Below are positions 52,973 through 62,080 of a stretch of 64,000 nucleotides of DNA, piece by piece. The stretch comes from an uncultured SAR116 cluster alpha proteobacterium (GTDB taxonomy: Bacteria > Pseudomonadota > Alphaproteobacteria > Puniceispirillales > Marisalimonadaceae), in contig CACHEH010000001.1 of NCBI GenBank assembly GCA_902578805.1, positions 124,001-188,000 on the forward strand. Direction: 5' to 3'. The number at the start of each line of letters is the position of its first letter. Within the stretch, counting starts at the first letter, position 1. The position numbers and the translations under genes were made by a program. Below the pieces are notes generated by a model, which saw only the letters and a list, made by a program, of their open reading frames with translations, searched no databases and was not told the origin of the DNA.

Positions 52973-53757
52973 AAAATAAAAACATTATCCTTACTGGTTC
53001 GTCAGGTATTTTAGGAAGAAAATTAAGCCAAAAGCTCTTAGATGAGGGTGCGAACATGGCCTTAATTGATATAAATAAAACTGATCTGAAAGATTTAAAA
53101 AAGAATTTGAAAGTAAACAATAATCAAAAATTAAAATTTTTTAATATTGATATTACTAACGAGATCGATGTTATAAATACTGTGGAAGAAATAAATTCAA
53201 TGTTTGGAAGCATAGACGTACTTTTTAATAACGCGGCCTCAAAAGGCCCATCATTAGAAAAGTTTTTAGCACCATTTGAAGATTACGAAATTTCAACATG
53301 GAACAGTGTATTAAATGTAAATATAACAGGAATTTTTCTCTTTTCTCGAGAAGTTATTAAATTTATGAAAAAACAAAAAAAAGGTTCTATCATTCAAACT
53401 GCGTCAATTTATGGTGTTGTTGCACCAAAAAAAGATATTTATAAAAATTCTTCTTATAAAGGAAATGAAATAAATACTCCTGCAGTTTATTCAGTTTCTA
53501 AATCAGCTGTAATTGGATTTACAAAATATCTAGCATCTTATCTAGGACCTTATAACATCAGAGTAAATAGCATTAGTCCAGGAGGAATTTTTAGCGGTCA
53601 AAATGACACCTTTGTTAAAAATTATTCAAGTAAAGTACCACTAGGAAGAATGGCATCTGCAGAAGACATGTTTGGTATAGCAATATTTCTTGCCTCTGAA
53701 CAATCATCTTACTTGACTGGGCAAAACATTTTAGTAGACGGTGGTTTTAGTTTGTAA
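52963..53757 (+). CDS. classical short-chain dehydrogenase, PtmA-like
   Basis: 264 residues. NIILTGSSGILGRKLSQKLL is the T-G-x-x-x-G-x-G motif, VLFNNAAS the N-N-A-G-like block and YSVSKSAVIGFTKYLA the catalytic Tyr-x-x-x-Lys; VNSISPGGI and LTGQNILVDGGFSL close the fold. The reading is like PtmA-type SDRs of flagellin-glycan and legionaminic loci. It overlaps the Gfo/Idh gene by 10 nt and ends 3 nt before the convergent SIS gene. The substrate is not predictable with confidence. Confidence 0.82.
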   Translation: MLLKNKNIILTGSSGILGRKLSQKLLDEGANMALIDINKTDLKDLKKNLKVNNNQKLKFFNIDITNEIDVINTVEEINSMFGSIDVLFNNAASKGPSLEKFLAPFEDYEISTWNSVLNVNITGIFLFSREVIKFMKKQKKGSIIQTASIYGVVAPKKDIYKNSSYKGNEINTPAVYSVSKSAVIGFTKYLASYLGPYNIRVNSISPGGIFSGQNDTFVKNYSSKVPLGRMASAEDMFGIAIFLASEQSSYLTGQNILVDGGFSL

Positions 53758-53760
53758 AAA

Positions 53761-54321
53761 TTATTTGTTAAAATTAAACTTTATCAAGTCTACTAAAATT
53801 AAGAGAAATTTGTTATGGAGTATTTCAACATAGTTATAATTAGAACTGTTAACCCATATGTTGAAATGTCCAATAGAGGATAACGAATTATTTTTTTTGA
53901 AACCACTAAAGGTAATTACATTTAATTCATTTTCTAATGCAAATCTAGCTCCATTTAAAATATTAGAAGATTCACCACTACTACTTATAAAAATTACACA
54001 ATCTTTTTTTTGTGAATAGCTTTTTATAGACTCTTTTATCCAATTTTCATAACCAAAGTCATTAGCATAGCATGTAATTAAACTACTTTCATTAAATGTC
54101 ATCGCCCTAATACCTAATGCTTTTAGAAAATCAATTGCAACGTGACTGGCTATCGAAGCACTCCCCCCATTTCCTACAATGTAAATTGTTCCGTTTGAGT
54201 TTGAACAATCAATAATACAATTTGAAATTTGGATTAAAGTATTAATTTCTAAATCCAGCGATAAACTATTTAAATCATTTAAATAATTTCTTATAAATTT
54301 TTCTTTATCTTTTTTTTGCAT
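53761..54321 (-). CDS. SIS-domain phosphosugar isomerase, GmhA-like
   Basis: 186 residues. TIYIVGNGGSASIASHVAIDFLK is close to the GmhA/DiaA G-N-G-G-S-A-x-x-A-x-H block; FISSSGESSNILNGARFA is the second SIS motif. GmhA converts sedoheptulose-7-phosphate to heptose-7-phosphate. ATG 54321 is preferred; GTG 54330 is possible. It lies 13 nt downstream of the murQ-like gene and about 1.8 kb from GmhB-like and HddC-like genes, so a heptose role is reasonable. DiaA-like functions remain possible. Confidence 0.78.
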   Translation of the reverse strand: MQKKDKEKFIRNYLNDLNSLSLDLEINTLIQISNCIIDCSNSNGTIYIVGNGGSASIASHVAIDFLKALGIRAMTFNESSLITCYANDFGYENWIKESIKSYSQKKDCVIFISSSGESSNILNGARFALENELNVITFSGFKKNNSLSSIGHFNIWVNSSNYNYVEILHNKFLLILVDLIKFNFNK

Positions 54322-54334
54322 TACTAGCACAAGC

Positions 54335-55066
54335 TTATTTAAGTAATTGTAAAAAGTTTATTTTTCTTTGTTTTAATTTTTTGTTAGATACAACAAAATT
54401 ATTCATCAAACCATTTTTTACAAATCCCATTTTTGTCATTAACATAGATGATATTATATTTAAACATATTTTTTGTGCCGTTGCTGCTTTCAATCTAGTT
54501 GAACCAGCTATAATTTCGTATCCAGTATCTAAAAATATACCTAGATCAGACTCTTGAAATATTTCTCCATTTACATTGTTTGAAATTGCCACTGATAAAC
54601 ATTTTTTTTTGGATAGCTTTATACATCTTTTAGTGAAGGGCGTATTTCCACTTGCTGCCAGTCCTATAACAACATCATTCTCTGTCAAAGCTAAATTTCT
54701 TATTATTTCTTGGACTTGATTAATATCATCTTCTGCTCCCTCGACTGAATCAAGAATTGCTTTTGAACCTCCAGCTATCATAAATGCAATTCTATTTCTT
54801 GGCCATCCAAAAGTAGGGTAAAGTTCAACAGCATCTTGAACAGCTATTCTTATTGAGGTTCCAGCACCAGCATATATTAGTCTTGCTTTGTTGCTATTGA
54901 TTAATTTTTCGTATATTGTTTCAATAACTATTTTTATTTGTGGCATAGCCTTTTGAAGAGCATATATTGCCTCTTCTTGATTGTTCAACATTGTTTTAAT
55001 CGCTAACTCAATCGGCATTTTATCTATCCAAAGATTTTTTGGAGGTTGCATTTCTGTATTTAGCAT
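54335..55066 (-). CDS. murQ: MurQ-like N-acetylmuramic acid 6-phosphate etherase, short C-terminus
   Basis: 243 residues. LIYAGAGTSIRIAVQDAVEL, YPTFGWPRNR, AGGSKAILDSVEGAEDD, GLAASGNTPFTKRCIKL and GSTRLKAATAQKICLNIISS follow MurQ. The Glu in AVELYPTF and in SVEGAEDD correspond to the two catalytic glutamates. The first motif is the alphaproteobacterial variant. Usual MurQ proteins are near 300 residues; here the C-terminal helical segment of about 55 residues is missing, with the protein ending shortly after KKLKQRKINFLQ. It should convert MurNAc-6-P to GlcNAc-6-P plus lactate, using AnmK product. Confidence 0.85.
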   Translation of the reverse strand: MLNTEMQPPKNLWIDKMPIELAIKTMLNNQEEAIYALQKAMPQIKIVIETIYEKLINSNKARLIYAGAGTSIRIAVQDAVELYPTFGWPRNRIAFMIAGGSKAILDSVEGAEDDINQVQEIIRNLALTENDVVIGLAASGNTPFTKRCIKLSKKKCLSVAISNNVNGEIFQESDLGIFLDTGYEIIAGSTRLKAATAQKICLNIISSMLMTKMGFVKNGLMNNFVVSNKKLKQRKINFLQLLK

Positions 55067-55123
55067 TTTTTATATTCCTAATAATACTGTGTATTTTTTT
55101 TGATTTATGATAGTACATAATGT

Positions 55124-55690
55124 ATGATTTTAAAGAGAATTTTTGATATTGTTTTATCTTTATTTCTGTTGCCTCTCATTTTGTTACCAGCAATTTTAAT
55201 TGCAATTTTGATAATAATTGAGACAAGGGATTTTCCAATATTTCTTAGTAAGAGAGTTGGTAAAAACAATGTACTCTTTCTAATGCCTAAGTTTCGAACT
55301 ATGAAGAAAAATACACCACAGGTAGCCACACACCTATTGAAAGATAGCCACCTATACATTACTAAAATTGGAAAATTCTTGAGGAAAACTAGTTTAGATG
55401 AAATTCCTCAAATAGCGAGCGTTATAATAGGGCATATGTCACTTGTTGGACCAAGACCTGCATTATTTAATCAAAATGATCTAAAAAAGCTAAGAACTGA
55501 ACATAATATCCATTTATTAACACCCGGTATTACTGGCTGGGCACAAATTAATGGACGTGATGATATTAGTATTAAAAAAAAAGTCGAAATTGAAGTCTAT
55601 TATGAGAAAAATATAAGTATTTTTTTAGATATAAAAATTTTACTTTTTACTATATTAAAAGTCTTTAATATGAATAATATTAGTCATTAA
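55124..55690 (+). CDS. monotopic phosphoglycosyl transferase, PglC-type initiating sugar transferase
   Basis: 188 residues. The N-terminal re-entrant helix (RIFDIVLSLFLLPLILLPA) is followed by FLSKRVGKNN, KFRTMKKNTP, LRKTSLDEIPQ with the Asp-Glu catalytic dyad, SLVGPRPALF and TPGITGWAQINGRDD. These are the diagnostic blocks of small Bac_transf proteins such as PglC/WbaP C-terminal domains. It transfers a phospho-sugar from a UDP-sugar to undecaprenyl phosphate, starting the glycan. It lies 2-14 nt before the FlaA1/PglF-like gene, so both probably handle a UDP-diNAcBac-like donor. Confidence 0.92.
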   Translation: MILKRIFDIVLSLFLLPLILLPAILIAILIIIETRDFPIFLSKRVGKNNVLFLMPKFRTMKKNTPQVATHLLKDSHLYITKIGKFLRKTSLDEIPQIASVIIGHMSLVGPRPALFNQNDLKKLRTEHNIHLLTPGITGWAQINGRDDISIKKKVEIEVYYEKNISIFLDIKILLFTILKVFNMNNISH

Positions 55691-55704
55691 AAGTGATAAC
55701 TTAC

Positions 55705-57579
55705 ATGGAAAAATTTTTAAAAAAAGTTTACTTTTTAAAATTATACCAGCTATTACCTAAACGAATATTTATAATTTTCTTTGATTTGGCTATTTGCTTT
55801 TTTACATTATGGATAGCTTTCTTTTTAAGACTAGATAAATTTTACTATTTTAATAAAATACCAATTTACCCATTAGTAATATCACTTACCTTATTAACAG
55901 TAATTATTTTTTCTTTTCAAATTCACAAATCAATTAATAGACACTCTGGTCTTGAAGCATTCATTGAATTATCTAAAGCTTTAGTTATTTATAGTATCAT
56001 TTTTGCATCTATTTTTACACTTAACACCTTCGAGGGTGTTCCAAGAACTATAGGTATAATTCAACCAATTTTAATGTCTTTTTCTATTCTTTCTTCACGT
56101 GCGATTATCAGATATATTTTTTTAATTTTTTCAAACTTTGAACAAAGAGAGAAAAATATAACAAATTGTCTTATTTATGGAGCAGGGAGAACTGGAATAC
56201 AACTTGCTAAGATTATAAAAGATGACAAAACTCTAAATTTTATTGGATTTTTGGATGATAATGATAAACTTGTTAATACCAAAATTAATAATAAGTTTGT
56301 CTACACCCCCTCTAAATTAGAGAAAATAAAATTAAAGCAAAATATAGAGTTGGTTATATTAGCGATACCATCTATTAAGGTAGTTAAGAAGACACAAATA
56401 TTATCAAAATTACAAAAATTAAATATTACATTAAGAACATTACCAAATTTAAATGAATTAACTTCTGGCAAAATTGATTTATCTAATTTAAGAGACTTAA
56501 ATATTAATGATTTATTAGAGAGGGATCCGGTAGGAACTAACAAAATTGTCCATGCAAAAAATATTTATAACAAAAATGTGCTTGTTACAGGTGGCGGTGG
56601 ATCAATTGGAAGTGAGTTGTGTAGACAAATATTACAACTTTCGCCTAGATCCATAATCATTGTTGAAATAAACGAATTTTTTCTATACCAAATAGTTCAA
56701 GAACTTAGAGAAACGATTTACGACAGAACAGTAAAGGTTATTCCAAAACTTGTATCAATTTTAAATTATAATGTACTAACAAAAATCTTTGAAACTCATA
56801 AACCTGACATAATTTTTCACGCTGCAGCATACAAACATGTAAGTATTGTTGAAGACAATCCTATAGTAGGTTTAAATAATAATGTATTTGGTACATTGAA
56901 TATAGCCAATCTTGCTCTCAAACATAAAGTAAATTATTTAGTTCTTATCAGCACAGACAAAGCTGTTAGACCAACAAATATTATGGGCGCCTCCAAAAGA
57001 TTGTCTGAGTTAATTATTCAGGCTTTTCAAACTAGAACTAAAAGCTCAACATTTTCGATAGTAAGATTTGGAAATGTTTTAGGGTCATCTGGTTCAGTCG
57101 TTCCAAAATTTTTTAAACAGATACAAACTGGTGGTCCAATTACCATTACAGACAAAAGAGTCACTAGATTCTTCATGACCATTCATGAAGCAGTAAACTT
57201 AGTCATAAAATCATCTATCATTTCTAAAGGAGGAGAAGTATTTGTTCTTGATATGGGTGATCCTATAAAAATACTAGATTTAGCAAAAAAAATGGCTTTA
57301 CTGTCAGGTAAAACAATCAAAAATAATTATAATAGAAATGGTGATATAGAAATCAAAATAACAGGTCTTTTAGCTGGTGAGAAATTATATGAAGAGTTGT
57401 TAATAGGTAATAATCCTATTAAAACTCAAGAAAAGAAAATATTAATGGCTGAAGAGAATTTTCTTGAGTGGAAAAAATTAAAAAAGTATTTAAAAGAATT
57501 GGAGATTAGCTTAAGAGAAAATAACATAAAAAAAATAAAAAAAATCTTTATAAAAACTGGCACTTTTTACAATAGTTAG
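55705..57579 (+). CDS. FlaA1/PglF/CapD-type membrane nucleotide-sugar 4,6-dehydratase
   Basis: 624 residues from ATG 55705 (GTG 55693 is possible). Four N-terminal membrane helices (about 10-135), a Rossmann domain (NCLIYGAGRTGIQLA), then the SDR domain: VTGGGGSIGSELCRQIL, HAAAYKHVSIVEDNP, ISTDKAVRPTNIMGASKR and RFGNVLGSSGSVVPKF. The Met in place of Tyr (NIMGASK) is the PglF/WbpM-type signature. It makes the 4-keto-6-deoxy form of UDP-GlcNAc. Pairing with the PglC-type transferase suggests it supplies the initiating sugar. Confidence 0.93.
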   Translation: MEKFLKKVYFLKLYQLLPKRIFIIFFDLAICFFTLWIAFFLRLDKFYYFNKIPIYPLVISLTLLTVIIFSFQIHKSINRHSGLEAFIELSKALVIYSIIFASIFTLNTFEGVPRTIGIIQPILMSFSILSSRAIIRYIFLIFSNFEQREKNITNCLIYGAGRTGIQLAKIIKDDKTLNFIGFLDDNDKLVNTKINNKFVYTPSKLEKIKLKQNIELVILAIPSIKVVKKTQILSKLQKLNITLRTLPNLNELTSGKIDLSNLRDLNINDLLERDPVGTNKIVHAKNIYNKNVLVTGGGGSIGSELCRQILQLSPRSIIIVEINEFFLYQIVQELRETIYDRTVKVIPKLVSILNYNVLTKIFETHKPDIIFHAAAYKHVSIVEDNPIVGLNNNVFGTLNIANLALKHKVNYLVLISTDKAVRPTNIMGASKRLSELIIQAFQTRTKSSTFSIVRFGNVLGSSGSVVPKFFKQIQTGGPITITDKRVTRFFMTIHEAVNLVIKSSIISKGGEVFVLDMGDPIKILDLAKKMALLSGKTIKNNYNRNGDIEIKITGLLAGEKLYEELLIGNNPIKTQEKKILMAEENFLEWKKLKKYLKELEISLRENNIKKIKKIFIKTGTFYNS

Positions 57580-57595
57580 AAATCTACTTTTATTC

Positions 57596-58996
57596 CTATC
57601 TATTATACGGATCTGAAATTCTGATGATATCATCTTCACCAAAATAAGTACCATATTGAACTTCTATAACAATTAAAATATCTTCTTTTTGATTAGATAA
57701 AGAATGTTTCACCTCACTTTTTATTATTATGGACTCGCCAACGGAATGAGTGGTGGAATTACCGTCTAAAATTACTTTGGCTTCACCTGAAACAACAGTC
57801 CAATGTTCTGATCTTTTTAGATGGTATTGATAAGAAAGAGATTTAAAAGGATCAATAAATAATCTTTTAACCTTACATTCCTTTGAGTCTAATAATACCT
57901 CAAACTTACCCCAAGGTCTGTATTCATAAGTATGTTCTATGGCAATAGCCTTGTTTGCTTCTTTTAAATTTTGTACGATAGATTTAACCTTTTCAGAGTA
58001 TCCTTTTTTGAAAATTAAAGTAGCATCCACTTCATCAACAATAGTAATGTTCTCTAATCCTATTCCAACTATTAGTCGATCTGATGAGTGAATATCTGTA
58101 TTTTTGCTTTCAAGTAACATTTGATTTTTTTTGTCCTCATTAAATTTTTCTAGTAAAACATTCATAGAATCCCAATTGCCAATATCACTCCAACCACCAC
58201 TAAACGGAATAAGTTTAATAAATTGTTCATTTTCTAGAATCGCTTTATCAATAGAAATATTTTGTAAAAAAATCATATCACTTTTTTTAATTACATTTAT
58301 GTTTGACATAACATCTCTATTTGACCATGCATTTTTGATTGATTTTTCTAAAATAGGATTAATCTTTAAAAAACTTTTTACAATTTGGTTTGCGGATACT
58401 ACAAAAATTCCAGCATTCCAAAAATAATTTTTATCGTGAAGAAATTCTTCAGCAGTTGACAAATTTGGTTTTTCTGTAAACTGAAGCACATCTAAAACAT
58501 TTGTATCATTTTTTTTTTTTGTTTTGATGTAGCCAAAACCAGTAGAGGGATTTGTAGGTTTGATACCCAAAGTAACCCAAAATCCTTTTTCTGCCTCACG
58601 AATAGCGTTTTTAACAACTAATTTAAAATTAGCATTATCCTCTATCCAATGATCAGAAGGCATAATACATAAAATAGCGTCTTTTGATTTTTCTAATGCT
58701 TTTAAAGCAGAAAAATAGATAGCTGGTGATGTGTTTCTAGAAATTTCTTCTAAAATCATAGAAGAATTTTTTACAAAATTATTCAGGTTTTTTTTAATTA
58801 AATATTCATAATCTCTGGATGAAGCAATAATGAGGTTCTGACAATTGTTTAAAGTTTCAACCCTTTTTAAAGTATGTGTAAAAAGATTACCAATTTTATG
58901 AAATTTAATGAATTGTTTAGGTAATGATTTTCTACTCTTAGGCCATAACCGATCACCTGACCCTCCACTTAAAATTACTGGAAATAATTTTTTCAA
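57596..58996 (-). CDS. manC: mannose-1-phosphate guanylyltransferase / mannose-6-phosphate isomerase
   Basis: 466 residues, the type-II bifunctional length. VILSGGSGDRLWPKSRK and PKQF form the GTP-binding pyrophosphorylase motif, FTEKP the sugar-binding block, and the C-terminal cupin domain has RPWGKFEVL and YQYHLKRSEHWTVVSG with metal ligands. It provides GDP-mannose for the following Fcl and Gmd enzymes. It is the last gene in the minus set fcl-gmd-manC order reversed, 13 nt after fcl. Its stop is 16 nt from the convergent FlaA1-like stop. Confidence 0.95.
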   Translation of the reverse strand: MKKLFPVILSGGSGDRLWPKSRKSLPKQFIKFHKIGNLFTHTLKRVETLNNCQNLIIASSRDYEYLIKKNLNNFVKNSSMILEEISRNTSPAIYFSALKALEKSKDAILCIMPSDHWIEDNANFKLVVKNAIREAEKGFWVTLGIKPTNPSTGFGYIKTKKKNDTNVLDVLQFTEKPNLSTAEEFLHDKNYFWNAGIFVVSANQIVKSFLKINPILEKSIKNAWSNRDVMSNINVIKKSDMIFLQNISIDKAILENEQFIKLIPFSGGWSDIGNWDSMNVLLEKFNEDKKNQMLLESKNTDIHSSDRLIVGIGLENITIVDEVDATLIFKKGYSEKVKSIVQNLKEANKAIAIEHTYEYRPWGKFEVLLDSKECKVKRLFIDPFKSLSYQYHLKRSEHWTVVSGEAKVILDGNSTTHSVGESIIIKSEVKHSLSNQKEDILIVIEVQYGTYFGEDDIIRISDPYNR

Positions 58997-59009
58997 CTTC
59001 TCTTCTTTC

Positions 59010-59960
59010 TTAAAATATATTTTTTATAGCCCAGTCATATGTGCTTTTAATACCACTTTTTAAATTTATTTCAGGCTTCCAACCATAAGATAATGCTTTA
59101 GAAATATCTAATTTTTTCACAGGGGTACCATCAGGTTTTGTGTCATCATAACTTATTTGACCGTCATATCCAACTACATCAGCTACTATTTCTGCAAATT
59201 CTTTTATGCTAATATCTTTACCAGTACCAATATTAATGGGTTTACTTGAGGAGTAATATTCTAACATATAAACAATAGCTTTTGCTAAGTCAGAAACATG
59301 CAAAAACTCTCTACGTGGTTTTCCAGTTCCCCACACTATAACTGATTTTTGCTTGTTAATTTTAGCTTCATGAAACCTTCTCAATAATGCAGCAGGAACA
59401 TGAGATAATTTAGGATCAAAATTATCATTTGGACCATATAAATTTGTTGGTAAAAGTGAAATAAAATTACAATTATATTGATTTGAATAAGATTCACATA
59501 ACTTAATACCAGCTATTTTTGCAATTGCATATGGTTCATTAGTAGGCTCTAAGAAACCAGATAAAAGGTAATCTTCCTTAATTGGCTGTTGACTATATTT
59601 TGGGTAGATGCATGAAGAACCAAGAAAAACTAATTTTTCTACCCCAGTAATATGGGAAGCCCTAATAATATTATTTTGAATTCTTAGATTATTTTCAATA
59701 AAATCTACAGGATAATTGCTATTTGCATAAATACCACCTACTTTAGCAGCTGCAATAATAACTACTTGAGGTTTATTATCTTTGAACCATTTTAAAACTT
59801 TTTCTTCCTTTTTAAGATCTAAAATTTTTCTGTTTACATATAATAATTGGTTAGATTTACTCTTGAGTTCATTGAAAGTTGCTTTGCCAACCATTCCATT
59901 ATGGCCTGCTATAAAAATAGACTTATTTTCAATATTAAAAATCTTATTTTTACTTACCAT
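59010..59960 (-). CDS. fcl: GDP-L-fucose synthase
   Basis: 316 residues. [14 protein letters not shown] is the cofactor motif typical of Fcl, [50 protein letters not shown] and [20 protein letters not shown] follow the family. It epimerises and reduces the Gmd product to GDP-L-fucose with NADPH. It overlaps gmd by 11 nt. The only obvious fucosyltransferase in the window is the GT11 enzyme at 3860-4726. Confidence 0.95.
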   Translation of the reverse strand: MVSKNKIFNIENKSIFIAGHNGMVGKATFNELKSKSNQLLYVNRKILDLKKEEKVLKWFKDNKPQVVIIAAAKVGGIYANSNYPVDFIENNLRIQNNIIRASHITGVEKLVFLGSSCIYPKYSQQPIKEDYLLSGFLEPTNEPYAIAKIAGIKLCESYSNQYNCNFISLLPTNLYGPNDNFDPKLSHVPAALLRRFHEAKINKQKSVIVWGTGKPRREFLHVSDLAKAIVYMLEYYSSSKPINIGTGKDISIKEFAEIVADVVGYDGQISYDDTKPDGTPVKKLDISKALSYGWKPEINLKSGIKSTYDWAIKNIF

Positions 59961-61005
59961 TTTTAAAATACTTTAAGTCACTTTCAACCATTTCCGAAAC
60001 TAATTCTTCAAAAGAAATTTTTGTTTCCCAATTTAAAATTTTCTTGGCCTTTGAAGAATCGCCTAAAAGTTGATCAACTTCTGTAGGTCTAAAGTATCGT
60101 GGATCAACTTCAACAACACATTTACCAGTTTTTTTGTTAAACCCTTTTTCTTGTTGACCTTCGCCTTCCCACTCAATTTCAACATCAATTTTTCTAAATG
60201 ATAAATTTACAAAGTCTTTTACTGAATGCATTTTTCCACTTGCTAAAACAAAATCATCAGGAGTATCGTGTTGTAAAATTTTCCACATTCCATCTACATA
60301 ATCTTTTGAATGTCCCCAATCTCTGAGAGCATTTAAATTTCCCAGAAATAATTTATCTTGCAGTTCATAATATATTTTGGCAACTGCCATTGTAATTTTT
60401 CGAGAAACAAAGGTTTCCCCTCTCGTTGGTCCTTCGTGATTAAACAATATTCCATTAGAAGCAAAAATATTATATGCTTCTCTATAGTTAACGGCAGTCC
60501 AGTATGCATATAATTTCGCTACAGCATATGGACTTCTAGGGTAGAATGGGGTACTTTCTGTTTGAGGTACTTCAACAACTTTTCCATATAGCTCAGATGT
60601 TGACGCTTGATAAAACTTAACTTTTTTTTCAAGTCCTAAAATTCTAATTGCTTCCAAGCATCTTAAAACTCCAATAGCATCTGCATTTGCGGTATATTCT
60701 GGAGTTTCAAAACTTACTTTTACGTGACTTTGTGCGGCTAAATTGTAAATTTCGTCAGGTTCAGTTTCTTTTATTAATCTAGTTAAATTCATGGAATCTG
60801 TCATATCTCCATAATGAAGAAAAAATCTTTTATCTTCAATTTGCGGATCTATATAAAAGTGATCAATTCTGTCAGTGTTTATTAATGACGATCTTCGTTT
60901 AACACCGTGGACAATGTAATTTTTTTTTAAAAGCAATTCAGCTAAATAAGCTCCGTCTTGCCCATTTACCCCAGTAATTAGAGCTATCTTTTGATTGTTT
61001 TTCAT
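59950..61005 (-). CDS. gmd: GDP-mannose 4,6-dehydratase
   Basis: 351 residues. [79 protein letters not shown] and [19 protein letters not shown] are Gmd-specific blocks. It converts GDP-mannose to GDP-4-keto-6-deoxy-mannose. It is first in the gmd-fcl-manC operon, divergent from galE across 82 nt. Confidence 0.97.
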   Translation of the reverse strand: MKNNQKIALITGVNGQDGAYLAELLLKKNYIVHGVKRRSSLINTDRIDHFYIDPQIEDKRFFLHYGDMTDSMNLTRLIKETEPDEIYNLAAQSHVKVSFETPEYTANADAIGVLRCLEAIRILGLEKKVKFYQASTSELYGKVVEVPQTESTPFYPRSPYAVAKLYAYWTAVNYREAYNIFASNGILFNHEGPTRGETFVSRKITMAVAKIYYELQDKLFLGNLNALRDWGHSKDYVDGMWKILQHDTPDDFVLASGKMHSVKDFVNLSFRKIDVEIEWEGEGQQEKGFNKKTGKCVVEVDPRYFRPTEVDQLLGDSSKAKKILNWETKISFEELVSEMVESDLKYFKNGK

Positions 61006-61087
61006 CTGTAAATCTAAAACAAACCTATTAATTCATATTAATTTAAGGTATCTATTGGTTTTATATTTTAAATAATGGTGAATGTAA

Positions 61088-62080
61088 ATGAAAGTTTTAA
61101 TAACAGGTGGTGCAGGTTATATTGGAAGCCATATGGCATTAGAACTTCTAGATCAAGGTAATGATGTTGTAATTTTAGATAATTTAACCTCTGGATCCAA
61201 AAAAATTGTACCGTCAAACGCCACTTTTATCGAAGGCGACATCTCCAATTTAAATCTTGTTCAAAGCATTTTTGATGATCATGATATTGAAGCAGTAACA
61301 CATTTTGCAGGTAGCGTAAAGGTTGAGGATAGTGTTAAAAATCCTTTTAAATATTATGAGAATAATTCTTTTAAAACACTAAAGTTTGTTGATTTTTTAA
61401 CAAAATCAAATGTGAAAAAATTAATTTTTTCTTCAACAGCAGCAGTTTATGAAGAAAAAAAAAGTGGCTTAATAAGTGAATCGCATACATGCAATCCATC
61501 AAATCCATATGGACAATCAAAATTAATGTGTGAAAATATTATTAGAGATTTGTGCAAAGGTACAAATTTAAAATTTTTCATTTTAAGATATTTTAATGTT
61601 GCTGGTGCTGATATTCAACTAAGATCTGGTCAAATTGACGAAAATTCAAATCATTTAATAAAAGCTTGTATTGATTGTGTCTTAGAAAAAAGAAAATTGA
61701 TAGAAATATATGGTTTAGATTATGACACTGATGATGGATCCTGCGTAAGAGATTTTATTCATGTTTCAGATTTAATTTCAGGCCATTTGTTAGCTGTTGA
61801 ACATTTAGTAAAAGGCGGTGATTCAGATATATGCAATCTTGGATACGGGAAGGGTTTAAGTGTTTTAGAAATAGTTGACAAGGTGAAGAAAATTTCAAAA
61901 ATAAACTTCACAACGAAGATAGTTGGAAGAAGGTCTGGGGACGCTTCAAGAGTAGTTGCTGACAGTAATAAGATGATGACTAAATATAATTGGAAACCAA
62001 AACTTGATGATATAGATACTATTATATTAACTGCTCTTAATTGGGAAAAACAAAAATTAAAAAAAAATTATGAAGCTTAA
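61088..62080 (+). CDS. galE: UDP-glucose 4-epimerase
   Basis: 330 residues. ITGGAGYIGSHMALELL, FAGSVKVEDSVKNPFKYYE, FSSTAAVYE, NPYGQSKLMCENII (Tyr-x-x-x-Lys), LRYFNVAGAD and DTDDGSCVRDFIHVSDL are GalE blocks. It interconverts UDP-glucose and UDP-galactose, or their N-acetyl forms, and would supply galactose as an acceptor for fucosylation. GGTGA precedes ATG 61088 by 6 nt. It overlaps anmK by 11 nt. Confidence 0.95.
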   Translation: MKVLITGGAGYIGSHMALELLDQGNDVVILDNLTSGSKKIVPSNATFIEGDISNLNLVQSIFDDHDIEAVTHFAGSVKVEDSVKNPFKYYENNSFKTLKFVDFLTKSNVKKLIFSSTAAVYEEKKSGLISESHTCNPSNPYGQSKLMCENIIRDLCKGTNLKFFILRYFNVAGADIQLRSGQIDENSNHLIKACIDCVLEKRKLIEIYGLDYDTDDGSCVRDFIHVSDLISGHLLAVEHLVKGGDSDICNLGYGKGLSVLEIVDKVKKISKINFTTKIVGRRSGDASRVVADSNKMMTKYNWKPKLDDIDTIILTALNWEKQKLKKNYEA

